From: Campylobacterota bacterium
Lineage (GTDB): Bacteria; Campylobacterota; Campylobacteria; Campylobacterales; Sulfurovaceae
Length of the DNA: 10,704 nt
Assembly: GCA_003646525.1 (NCBI GenBank)
Contig: QMKU01000022.1
Location: 1 to 10,704 of the forward strand
Direction: 5' to 3'
In this document: positions 1 through 6,967 of the stretch, piece by piece
How positions within the stretch are numbered: position 1 is the stretch's first letter
Layout of the letters: each line of letters begins with the position of its first letter
Position numbers and translations under genes: made by a program
The notes under the pieces: model-generated
Database searches by the model: none
Seen by the model: only the letters and a program-made list of their open reading frames with translations
Told to the model about the DNA's origin: nothing

Positions 1-990
1 ATCGTAAGCCTCTTGGGTATTGAGCACATTATCGTAGCGATCAACAAGATGGATTTGGTCGATTTCAGCGAAGAGATTTATAATGAAATTGCTCAAGCCT
101 ATGCTGAGCTTGCCAGTGAACTGGGTATTAAAAATACCTATTATATTCCAGTCTCTGCACTCGATGGTGACAATGTCGTCGATCAAAGTAAAAGCACCCC
201 TTGGTTCAAAGGAAAACCTCTACTAAGTCTGCTCGACAGTATGGATATCAGCAAAGAAGAGAAAGCGGAAGACTTTAGGCTTCCTATTCAGTATGTCAAT
301 CGTCCCAATCTTGACTTCAGAGGCTTCTGCGGTACGATCGCAGCAGGCTCAATCAAGGTAGGCGATGAGATTACGGTCTTGCCATCAGGCAAAACAACCA
401 AGGTCAAGAGCATTATCAATGCGGGTGACATCAATGAAAAGAACAGAGTAGCAACTAGCCAAGAAGCCTATGCACCTATGGCGATCACTATCACGACAGA
501 AGATGAAGTCGATATCTCTCGTGGTGATATGGTCGTTCATACGAAAAGCCTTCCTAGAGTTTCAAATAGCCTCAAAGTAATGCTGGTCTGGATGGATGAG
601 AAGCCGATGGAGATTGATCGAAGTTATGATATCAAAGGTGCGACATCTCTTGTATCTGGGCACTTTGATCATATTAATTACAAAGTTGATGTCAACACCT
701 ACAAGAGAGAGCAAGTACACAAATTAAATCTCAACGATATCGCCTCTTGCAAGATGGTACTCACACGCGCTATTGCAGCAGACGCTTACGAGACAAATCG
801 CCTGACAGGCAGTTTCATCGTAGTAGATCGCGTCACAAACAATACTGTGGGTGCTGGTATGATAGTGAGTGTCAGTCGTCGCGAAGAAGATGCAGTCAAA
901 TTGGCAGACAAGAAGTATACTGATGCAGAAAAAGCACTTAACCAATTTATTCGTACGAACTTCCCAGAGTGGGAGTGTAAAGTAGTATGA
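1..990 (+). CDS. cysN: Sulfate adenylyltransferase subunit 1 (CysN), 5' end cut by window
   Basis: GTPase subunit of ATP sulfurylase. With CysD it makes adenosine 5'-phosphosulfate (APS) from ATP and sulfate, driven by GTP hydrolysis, in the cytoplasm. The reading frame is open from base 1, so the TTG at 13 is internal and the real start lies upstream. The visible 329 residues open inside the GTPase domain, with the G4 motif NKMD at about visible residues 15-18 and a G5-like VSALDG near residue 54. The elongation-factor-like beta-barrel domain follows (YVNRPNLDFRGFCGTI near residue 98, then a second barrel to the C-terminus). CysN is usually about 470-480 residues, so roughly 140-150 residues carrying the P-loop and G2/G3 are missing. 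The stop at 988-990 precedes any APS kinase domain, so this is a stand-alone CysN and not a CysNC fusion. It leads directly into the two kinase genes downstream. Identity is secure; truncation is only by the window edge. Confidence 0.96.
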   Translation: MVSLLGIEHIIVAINKMDLVDFSEEIYNEIAQAYAELASELGIKNTYYIPVSALDGDNVVDQSKSTPWFKGKPLLSLLDSMDISKEEKAEDFRLPIQYVNRPNLDFRGFCGTIAAGSIKVGDEITVLPSGKTTKVKSIINAGDINEKNRVATSQEAYAPMAITITTEDEVDISRGDMVVHTKSLPRVSNSLKVMLVWMDEKPMEIDRSYDIKGATSLVSGHFDHINYKVDVNTYKREQVHKLNLNDIASCKMVLTRAIAADAYETNRLTGSFIVVDRVTNNTVGAGMIVSVSRREEDAVKLADKKYTDAEKALNQFIRTNFPEWECKVV

Positions 991-1004
991 TAATTCTGGT
1001 ATTT

Positions 1005-1008
1005 GAGG
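1005..1008 (+). promoter_or_regulatory. Shine-Dalgarno deciding the start of the DUF2061-kinase gene
   Basis: GAGG sits 9 bases before the ATG at 1018. A TTG at 1003 in the same frame would overlap this site and has no ribosome site of its own, so the ATG at 1018 is preferred. Confidence 0.55.
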
Positions 1009-1017
1009 AAAATTTGG

Positions 1018-1743
1018 ATGTATAGAGAGACCAATAAGCGTTCTATCGTCAAAGGTATTAGTTGGCGTGTTGTTGCGACGACTACGACGATTGTAATTGT
1101 CTATTTTTTCTTTGATAGATTAGATTTGGCTATTGCGGCAGGAGTGATAGAGACAGTTTTAAAAGTGGGACTCTATTGGCTACATGAGAGAACATGGTTC
1201 AAAGTACGATGGGGCAAAGAGCGAATCGAGCCCTTCAATCTATGGTTGACTGGATTACCTCTCTCTGGAAAAACAACTATTGCAGATAAGGTCTATACAG
1301 AACTGGAAAAACTAGATATTCCCCTTGAGCGAATTGACTCCAAAGATATTCGTGACCTCATCCCAGATATTGGCTACGGCAGAGAAGAGAGAAACCGTCA
1401 TATGCATCGAATTGGTAATCTCATTCGCACCCTACAAAACAACTCTATCTCTACAGTGGCATCCTTCGTCTCTCCCTATGGAGAATCCAGAAAAGCGATA
1501 CGAGAGATGGTCAAAAATAATATTGTTGTCTATGTAAAGGCCGATATTGAGACTTGCAAACAACGAGACTACAAAGGCAAGTATGCCCGAGCATTATCTG
1601 GTGAATTTCAAAACTTTCCTGGCATCAATGATGTTTATGAAGAGCCCAAACACGCTGAGATCACCATAGACACCGAGAATACTTCTGCTGATGATGCAGC
1701 GAAGATCATTGTAAAATATGTAAAGAGACATTATGTTAAATAA
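1018..1743 (+). CDS. DUF2061 membrane domain fused to divergent APS-kinase-like domain
   Basis: Two-part protein of 241 residues. Residues about 7-66 form a DUF2061 domain: a conserved GISWRVVATTTT start, two hydrophobic helices (about 16-32 and 37-55), and the hallmark HERTW at 56-60 followed by WG. The rest resembles CysC: P-loop GLPLSGKTT at 79-87, SPYGESR for the usual SPY/F segment, and RDYKGKYARALSGEFQNF for the lid segment. Key substrate-site positions differ from the canonical CysC next door. DGDNIR becomes DSKDIR (107-112), replacing the second Asp by Lys, and the Asn of DRxEN becomes His (REERNRHM, 122-129). The protein is probably anchored in the inner membrane with a cytoplasmic kinase domain. 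It may be an APS kinase variant, a kinase for another nucleotide, or a membrane docking partner for CysC. Its 3' end overlaps cysC by 11 bases. The domain call is firm; the activity is not known. Confidence 0.85.
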   Translation: MYRETNKRSIVKGISWRVVATTTTIVIVYFFFDRLDLAIAAGVIETVLKVGLYWLHERTWFKVRWGKERIEPFNLWLTGLPLSGKTTIADKVYTELEKLDIPLERIDSKDIRDLIPDIGYGREERNRHMHRIGNLIRTLQNNSISTVASFVSPYGESRKAIREMVKNNIVVYVKADIETCKQRDYKGKYARALSGEFQNFPGINDVYEEPKHAEITIDTENTSADDAAKIIVKYVKRHYVK

Positions 1744-2335
1744 AAATATAGTATGGCACGACCACTGTACCACAAAAGAAGAACGATCATCCATTAAAGA
1801 TCAAAAGCCATGTATTCTCTGGTTTACAGGACTTAGCGGTTCTGGCAAATCAACGATTGCCAATGCAGTTGAGAGTAGACTTCTTGAACTTGGCAAGCAT
1901 ACCTATCTTCTCGATGGTGACAATATCCGAATGGGACTCAATAGAGGTTTGAGTTTTTCAGATGAGGATCGCATAGAGAATATCAGACGCATTGGCGAAG
2001 TCTCCAAGCTCTTTGTCGATGCAGGGACGATCGTACTTACAGCGTTTATCTCGCCCTTTCAAAGAGAGAGAGATGCTGTGCGTGCTCTGGTAGGAGAAGG
2101 TGAATTTATCGAACTCTTTATCGACACGCCTCTAGCAGTCTGTGAAAGCCGAGACCCAAAAGGGCTGTATCAAAAAGCAAGAAAAGGTGAAATCCCAAAC
2201 TTTACAGGGATTAGCTCTCCTTATGAGTCTCCTAGGAAGCCTGAAATACATATTGTCAATGACAATATCACGATTGACGATATCACACAACAAATTATAG
2301 ACTATATGAAAGAAAAGGAGTATTTGCATGCTTGA
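1733..2335 (+). CDS. cysC: Adenylylsulfate kinase (CysC)
   Basis: Phosphorylates the 3'-hydroxyl of APS with ATP to give PAPS, the donor for sulfate reduction and for sulfotransferases. All family motifs are present in 200 residues, the usual length. These are the P-loop GLSGSGKST at 33-41, LDGDNIR at 60-66, SDEDRIENIRRIG at 76-88 (APS-contacting Arg and Asn), FISPF at 105-109, and the lid region RDPKGLYQKARKGEIPNFTG at 140-159. No membrane segment is present. The ATG at 1733 lies inside the end of the preceding kinase-like gene (11-base overlap) behind a weak AAAGAG at 1722-1727, suggesting translational coupling. It overlaps cysQ by 8 bases at its 3' end. In a pathway sense it sits between cysN (makes APS) and cysQ (clears PAP). 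The call is very secure; it is the intact, canonical member of the tandem kinase pair. Confidence 0.97.
   Translation: MLNKNIVWHDHCTTKEERSSIKDQKPCILWFTGLSGSGKSTIANAVESRLLELGKHTYLLDGDNIRMGLNRGLSFSDEDRIENIRRIGEVSKLFVDAGTIVLTAFISPFQRERDAVRALVGEGEFIELFIDTPLAVCESRDPKGLYQKARKGEIPNFTGISSPYESPRKPEIHIVNDNITIDDITQQIIDYMKEKEYLHA
2315..2320 (+). promoter_or_regulatory. Shine-Dalgarno of cysQ inside cysC
   Basis: AAGGAG lies 7 bases before the ATG at 2328, within the last codons of cysC. It fixes the cysQ start and supports translation of cysQ from the same message. Confidence 0.7.
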
Positions 2336-3107
2336 AAAAATAGATTTAGAAATCATTGTGACGATCGCCAAAGACGCTGGTGATGCCATTATGGAGATTT
2401 ATGACAAAGATTTTACCATAGAGTACAAAGATGATAAGTCACCCTTGACAGAGGCAGATACAAAATCAAATGAAATCATTTGTCAAGCACTAGAAAAAGC
2501 CTATCCAACCATTCCTTTGCTCTCAGAAGAGAACAAGGCAGAAGAGTATGGAGTGCGTAAAAACTGGGAGTACTTTTGGCTAATAGACCCCATAGACGGC
2601 ACCAAAGAGTTTATCAAAAAGAATGGCGAGTTTACTGTTAATATAGCCTTGATCCATAATGGGACACCCGTACTTGGAGTTGTGTATGCTCCAGCTTTAG
2701 CCGATATGTACAAGGCAAAAAAAGGCTCTGGTGCATTTAAAAATGGTCAAGAGTTGCCGTTAGAAGTGAATGAAATGCCCGAGAAATCCCTAAGGGTGGT
2801 TGCATCCAAGTCTCATCTCTCCAAAGAGACTCAATCTTTTATCGATGAAGTTGCAAAAGGTACAGAATATATCGAACAGGTATCGAAAGGCTCTTCTCTG
2901 AAACTTGTTATGGTAGCAGAGGGTATTGCCGATATCTATCCACGATTGGCTCCTACGATGGAGTGGGATACGGCTGCGGCAGATGCGATAGTCAGAGAAT
3001 CAGGCAAAATGTCTTACCAATATAATACAGAATCAAAAACAGAGAACGAAGAACCCTTAAAATACAACAAAGAAAACCTTCTTAACCCTTGGTTTATCGT
3101 CAAGTAA
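2328..3107 (+). CDS. cysQ: 3'(2'),5'-bisphosphate nucleotidase (CysQ)
   Basis: Inositol-monophosphatase-superfamily phosphatase that hydrolyses adenosine 3',5'-bisphosphate (PAP), the inhibitory product left when PAPS gives up its sulfate, to AMP. The 259-residue protein has normal family length. It shows the metal-binding signatures: a SEEN segment (about residues 66-69), DPIDGTKEFI (about 87-96) followed by GEFTVNIALI, and EWDTAAADAIV (about 212-222) for the second Asp motif. The start ATG at 2328 has a strong AAGGAG 7 bases upstream and overlaps cysC by 8 bases, so the two are coupled. CysQ in this position is typical of sulfate-activation operons and would serve either PAPS reductase or a sulfotransferase. 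A general inositol-phosphatase role is less likely given the neighbours. No oddities were seen. Confidence 0.95.
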   Translation: MLEKIDLEIIVTIAKDAGDAIMEIYDKDFTIEYKDDKSPLTEADTKSNEIICQALEKAYPTIPLLSEENKAEEYGVRKNWEYFWLIDPIDGTKEFIKKNGEFTVNIALIHNGTPVLGVVYAPALADMYKAKKGSGAFKNGQELPLEVNEMPEKSLRVVASKSHLSKETQSFIDEVAKGTEYIEQVSKGSSLKLVMVAEGIADIYPRLAPTMEWDTAAADAIVRESGKMSYQYNTESKTENEEPLKYNKENLLNPWFIVK

Positions 3108-3110
3108 TTC

Positions 3111-3118
3111 AAGGGGGA
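3111..3118 (+). promoter_or_regulatory. Shine-Dalgarno of first glycosyltransferase
   Basis: AAGGGGGA lies 5 bases before the ATG at 3124 but only 2 bases before an in-frame TTG at 3121. The spacing favours the ATG as the start. It fills most of the 13-base gap after cysQ. Confidence 0.65.
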
Positions 3119-3123
3119 ATTTG

Positions 3124-3939
3124 ATGATCGCAGCTATCACTCTCCTCTTTAAGCCCCTCCCTGAAGTCTACAGGAATATCAAAACATATCTGGATGAAGT
3201 AGACTGTCTTTACCTAGTGGACAATTCACCTGACACTTGCTCTTTTCCAGAGGGGCTACTAGAAGAAGAAAAGGTTAAACTTTTGTCTTCTGGTACCAAC
3301 ATGGGAGTTGCAGAAGCCTATAATCTTGGATTGCAAAACGCACAAAAAGATGGTTATCGCTGGCTGATGACAATGGATCAGGATAGTTTTTTTGAATCTA
3401 GACAAAGAGAGCATTTTTTTGAAGATTTTTCAAAAGCTTCTAAAAATAATCTTGGCATTTATGCTCCCCTACACAACCCAAAGTTTCTCTCACAACAGGG
3501 TGATGAGCCTGTTTCTGTTGTCATGAGTTCCGCTAGTATTGTCAATGTGGATATGGCACTCAAGTTAGGTAGTTTTGATAGTGCACTGTTTATTGATGAG
3601 GTAGATCATGAGTTTTGCCTGAGAATACAGCAAAATGGTTTTATCGTATTGCAAAACAAATCTGTTTACCTCAACCACTCCCTAGGCGAAGAGGTCAGAA
3701 AAGGGGTCAAAAAATACTCTTCGACACGACTTTACTACATGACGAGAAATCACTTCTACATCAAAAATAGATATCAGTATCTCTATCTGGCTTACTTCAG
3801 AAAACGGATATCATATATGCGAAAATTTCTCTTTTGGCAACTCTTTAATCACGGGCATAAATTACATCGTATTATGATGATACTCCTAGGCATAAAGGAT
3901 TACTATCTCAGCAGGATGGGCAAGAGGTATGAGTTTTGA
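3124..3939 (+). CDS. GT2 glycosyltransferase, rhamnosyltransferase-like
   Basis: Family 2 (GT-A fold) glycosyltransferase of 271 residues. It is expected to add a sugar from a nucleotide-sugar donor to a growing surface polysaccharide at the inner face of the inner membrane. The N-terminal nucleotide-binding fold shows LVDNSPD (about 31-37), then NMGVAEAYNLGL (about 59-70) and the metal-binding MDQDS (84-88). Further on, FIDEVDHEFCLRIQQNGF (156-173) and LNHSLGEE resemble the acceptor/catalytic part of RfbF/RfbN-type rhamnosyltransferases. The C-terminus is basic and rich in aromatic residues, suggesting peripheral membrane contact. Rhamnose as donor is only a similarity-based guess; the GT2 call is firm. 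The stop overlaps the next gene's ATG (TGATG), so the two glycosyltransferases are co-translated. It begins 16 bases after cysQ, with no terminator or promoter visible between. Confidence 0.88.
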   Translation: MIAAITLLFKPLPEVYRNIKTYLDEVDCLYLVDNSPDTCSFPEGLLEEEKVKLLSSGTNMGVAEAYNLGLQNAQKDGYRWLMTMDQDSFFESRQREHFFEDFSKASKNNLGIYAPLHNPKFLSQQGDEPVSVVMSSASIVNVDMALKLGSFDSALFIDEVDHEFCLRIQQNGFIVLQNKSVYLNHSLGEEVRKGVKKYSSTRLYYMTRNHFYIKNRYQYLYLAYFRKRISYMRKFLFWQLFNHGHKLHRIMMILLGIKDYYLSRMGKRYEF

Positions 3940-4886
3940 TGAGCAGTGAACCGCTTGTTACGATCATTATGGCAACCTACAATGGGGAAACTTTTATAGA
4001 AGAACAACTGCAATCAATCATAGAGCAAGACTGTGGAAACAAAGAGTTATTGATTGCGGATGATAATTCTGACGATAACACCTATAGTATATTGGCACGA
4101 TATGCCAGAGAATATGAGTGGATTCATCCCCGCCAAAACAAGAAGCGTCTAGGTTTGATTGGTAATTTTGAAGCATTATTAGAGAGAGCCCAAGGAGACT
4201 ATATCTCCTTTTGTGATCAGGATGATATTTGGGAAAGAGAGAAGCTATCTAAATCAGTAAAGAGACTAGAGGAAGAGGATAACAGACAGGCTCTACTCTT
4301 TCACAGTGACTTAATAGTAGTGGATAAGAGTCTTGAAACTATTGCTCTATCATTTTTCAAAATGAGATCTTATACATTCAAAAAGCAACAGCAGGTTGAC
4401 GCAATGTTGGGTCGATGTGGCGTGATGGGAAATACGATGATGATCAATCAAAAACTAAAATCACTGGTGTTACCTTTTCCAGATGACCTAAAGGTGCATG
4501 ACTACTGGATTGCCCTGATCAATGAACTTTATGGCAAGCGTCTAACATCGTATGAACCTCTCGTTAGATATCGGTTGCATCAGACGAATACCTCCAATAC
4601 GCTTGAGAGTATCAGAGGTCAAGGCAACAGCAGGATTTATATCCCAAGAGATAAAATAAAACTCCCCTACCTTAATATCAATAGAGAGAAAAACTTGAAA
4701 ACTTTATTGTTACGATACCATCTGGACGAAAAAGAAAAGAGAGTAATTTTAGACTTTATCGATTATCTGGAATTCAAAAAGAGTCGGCTCTATTTAGTCA
4801 TCCTAATATTTAGATATGATTTCTTGAGAGACAATCTTCTCTATAGATTTAAGACAGCCCTAAAAATTTTATGGAAAAAAAGATGA
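3939..4886 (+). CDS. GT2 glycosyltransferase, WcaA-like
   Basis: Second family 2 glycosyltransferase, 315 residues. It begins with the classic VTIIMATYNGETFIEEQL motif (about 7-24), then ADDNSDDNT (about 40-48), NFEALL, and the donor/metal site FCDQDDIW (91-98). HDYW at 187-190 and YRLHQTNTSNT (about 211-221) fit the acceptor-side motifs of polysaccharide GT2 enzymes. A basic C-terminal region ends in Lys/Arg. The ATG at 3939 uses the last base of the preceding stop (TGATG); an in-frame TTG at 3936 is a weaker alternative. Its own stop overlaps the kpsC start (ATGA). The position just before kpsC argues for a role in repeat-unit or linker assembly of a capsule-like polysaccharide. Donor and linkage cannot be read from the sequence. 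Confidence 0.9.
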   Translation: MSSEPLVTIIMATYNGETFIEEQLQSIIEQDCGNKELLIADDNSDDNTYSILARYAREYEWIHPRQNKKRLGLIGNFEALLERAQGDYISFCDQDDIWEREKLSKSVKRLEEEDNRQALLFHSDLIVVDKSLETIALSFFKMRSYTFKKQQQVDAMLGRCGVMGNTMMINQKLKSLVLPFPDDLKVHDYWIALINELYGKRLTSYEPLVRYRLHQTNTSNTLESIRGQGNSRIYIPRDKIKLPYLNINREKNLKTLLLRYHLDEKEKRVILDFIDYLEFKKSRLYLVILIFRYDFLRDNLLYRFKTALKILWKKR

Positions 4887-6931
4887 GAGTTGCAAAGAAG
4901 CTAACTGACTCTTTTTATTGGAAAAATACTCTTTCCATATTGCGTCAAAAAAATACTCCTCTTCAGGGCTGGGGAAGAAAAAGAACGGGTCGTTTTGCGG
5001 TACAGTGTGCCAAATTACTTCAAAAAGATTTTATTTTGCTTGAAGATGGTTTTGTGCGATCTATAGGACTAGGTGTAGACAACGCTCCCTCATTCTCTAT
5101 TGTTAAAGATGACATCGGCATTTATTATGATGCGACGATGCCTTCTAGGCTTGAGGAAATTCTCAACCATTATGATTTTGAGAATGACATAGTATTGATG
5201 CAGCAATCACAGACAGCAATAGCGTTGATAGAGAAATATCACATATCCAAGTATAATAGCGCCCCTGATGTAGATAGCAAACTAACGACCAAATATGCGC
5301 TAGACAAAAAAAGGGATAGGGTACTGGTTATTGCTCAGACAGCAGATGACGCTTCATTGAAGTATGGATTGGCAACGCAGTTTGATACCAACACAATCAT
5401 CCAAGATGCACGAGAGCAGAATCCTGATGCCGATATTTATCTGAAAATTCATCCAGATGTACTCAGTGGTAAAAAAAGTTCCGATACTGATATTCGGAGG
5501 ATAGATAGTGATTGCCGTATTATTGATGATGATATCAACCCTCTTTCACTCTTGAAGTATTTTGGCAAAGTCTATACAAAAACATCACAGATGGGTTTTG
5601 AGGCACTCCTGCTAAACAAGGAGTGTGTCTGCTATGGTATGCCTTTCTATGCAGGCTGGGGCGTGACGGAGGATAGAATCACTTGCGATCGTCGCACAAG
5701 AAGCCTGAGCACAGAAGAGATCTTCGCTGCTTCCTATATCCTCTACACTGACTACCACAATCCCTACAGCCAAAAATCATCAAATATCATCGATACTATA
5801 CAGACCATTGAAAAATATAGAAACCGCGACAGGATGATTAATCAAAAGGCATATTTTTTTGGCTTTTCAAGATGGAAGCACTCATTTATCAAAGCTTTTG
5901 TCACAAATATAACTTCTGTAAACTTCATCAATCCACTTTTATCACAAACAGCTCTTGACCTAGCAATCAAAAAAGGTTTGGACAAAAAGAGTCGGATTTA
6001 TATTTGGGGCAAGAGAGAGCTTGCAGATATAGAGCAGTATGCCAGAGAAAATCAGATCAGCATCTATAGGGTAGAAGATGGGTTTATTCGATCAGTCAGT
6101 CTAGGTTCCGATCTCACACGACCATACTCTCTAGCTATAGATAGGCGAGGCATCTACTTCGACCCTGCCCAAGAGAGTGATCTGGAACATATTTTAAATT
6201 TTCACCCCTTTAGCTCTGATGAACTAAATCGTGCTAAACAGATCAAAGATCAAATTATCAAAGAGAAATTATCAAAATATAATAATTATGAGAATATTTC
6301 ACTACAGGTCCCCGATCATCAAAAAATCTTACTAGTTCCTGGTCAAGTAGAAGATGATGCTTCTATTAGATATGGTGCAGTAGGGATGAGTAACTTAAAA
6401 CTTCTACAGCAGACAAGAGCCAAAGCCCCACAAGCCTATATTATCTACAAGCCACATCCTGATGTACTAGCAGGGAACAAAATTGGAAAAATAGAAGATG
6501 AAGTGGCATTGAACTATTGTGATCGTATTGTGACTGAGGTTAGCCTCGATAGCATCCTTTCACTAAGTGACGAAGTCCATACGATGACCTCTCTGGTCGG
6601 ATTTGAAGCAATTATGAGAGGCATCAAAGTCTACACCTATGGTCTTCCCTTTTATGCTGGCTGGGGACTCAGTGTCGACCTCTATCGATGTGAACGCAGA
6701 AAAAGAAAATTGAGTATAGAGGAACTAACTGCGGGAACTCTCTTACTCTATCCGCACTATATCGATCCATTGAGCAGAAGACCATGTAATACAGAAGTAA
6801 CACTCAGAGGGTTAAAATTTGAACGAGAGAAATTGAAGTCATCCACCTTGTATCGAAAAAGCTTACAATGGCGTAATTTCATAAGCCGAAAGTTACAGTG
6901 GCTATTGAGGCTTGTTTTTAGAGGATTTTGA
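4883..6931 (+). CDS. kpsC: Capsule beta-Kdo transferase KpsC (two-module)
   Basis: Builds the poly-Kdo linker on the lipid anchor of ABC-transporter-dependent capsules, at the cytoplasmic face of the inner membrane. The 682-residue protein contains two related glycosyltransferase modules. Repeated landmarks are EDGFVRSIGLG (about 54) and EDGFIRSVSLG (about 400); QTADDAS (about 152) and QVEDDAS (about 487); HPDVLSG (about 190) and HPDVLAG (about 524); TSQMGFEA and TSLVGFEA; and PFYAGWG (about 254) and PFYAGWG (about 589). In characterised KpsC proteins the two modules add Kdo in alternating linkages. Both modules here look intact, which fits a full-length enzyme. The start was set at the ATG at 4883, which overlaps the previous stop (ATGA) with GGAA six bases upstream; an ATG at 4871 in frame would add four residues. 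The end overlaps a putative promoter for kpsM. No kpsS, the partner that adds the first Kdo, is visible in this window. Confidence 0.95.
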   Translation: MRVAKKLTDSFYWKNTLSILRQKNTPLQGWGRKRTGRFAVQCAKLLQKDFILLEDGFVRSIGLGVDNAPSFSIVKDDIGIYYDATMPSRLEEILNHYDFENDIVLMQQSQTAIALIEKYHISKYNSAPDVDSKLTTKYALDKKRDRVLVIAQTADDASLKYGLATQFDTNTIIQDAREQNPDADIYLKIHPDVLSGKKSSDTDIRRIDSDCRIIDDDINPLSLLKYFGKVYTKTSQMGFEALLLNKECVCYGMPFYAGWGVTEDRITCDRRTRSLSTEEIFAASYILYTDYHNPYSQKSSNIIDTIQTIEKYRNRDRMINQKAYFFGFSRWKHSFIKAFVTNITSVNFINPLLSQTALDLAIKKGLDKKSRIYIWGKRELADIEQYARENQISIYRVEDGFIRSVSLGSDLTRPYSLAIDRRGIYFDPAQESDLEHILNFHPFSSDELNRAKQIKDQIIKEKLSKYNNYENISLQVPDHQKILLVPGQVEDDASIRYGAVGMSNLKLLQQTRAKAPQAYIIYKPHPDVLAGNKIGKIEDEVALNYCDRIVTEVSLDSILSLSDEVHTMTSLVGFEAIMRGIKVYTYGLPFYAGWGLSVDLYRCERRKRKLSIEELTAGTLLLYPHYIDPLSRRPCNTEVTLRGLKFEREKLKSSTLYRKSLQWRNFISRKLQWLLRLVFRGF

Positions 6932-6937
6932 TATAAT
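6929..6937 (+). promoter_or_regulatory. Putative extended -10 promoter for kpsMTE
   Basis: TGATATAAT is a perfect extended -10 (TGnTATAAT) overlapping the kpsC stop codon, preceded by a T-rich run (from about 6912) and no good -35. This is the promoter style known for sigma-70 of Campylobacter relatives. Transcription would begin near 6943-6946, leaving a short leader before the kpsM ribosome site. It lies in the largest intergenic gap of the window (36 bases). This is a sequence-only prediction. Confidence 0.5.
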
Positions 6938-6953
6938 CTTTTTTATATTAAAG

Positions 6954-6961
6954 AAGGGGAG
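6954..6961 (+). promoter_or_regulatory. Shine-Dalgarno selecting the TTG start of kpsM
   Basis: AAGGGGAG is 6 bases before the TTG at 6968 but 24 bases before the first in-frame ATG at 6986. This makes the TTG the likely start codon. Confidence 0.7.
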
Positions 6962-6967
6962 CGTAAC

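Noticed and set aside
13..990. TTG at 13 as the start of CysN
   Set aside because: The frame is open back to base 1 with conserved GTPase sequence, and the P-loop half of the domain must lie upstream, so the gene simply enters from outside the window.
1003..1017. TTG at 1003 as the start of the DUF2061-kinase gene
   Set aside because: It overlaps the GAGG ribosome site that serves the ATG at 1018, and the extra five residues are not part of the DUF2061 domain.
724..1052. Minus-strand open frames at 724-945 and 786-1052
   Set aside because: They lie opposite the well-conserved cysN, show no family motifs or ribosome sites, and have Cys/Phe/Ser-rich shadow composition.
3108..3123. Terminator or promoter between cysQ and the first glycosyltransferase
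   Set aside because: The gap is 16 bases and is almost filled by a ribosome site; no inverted repeat or -10 box was seen.
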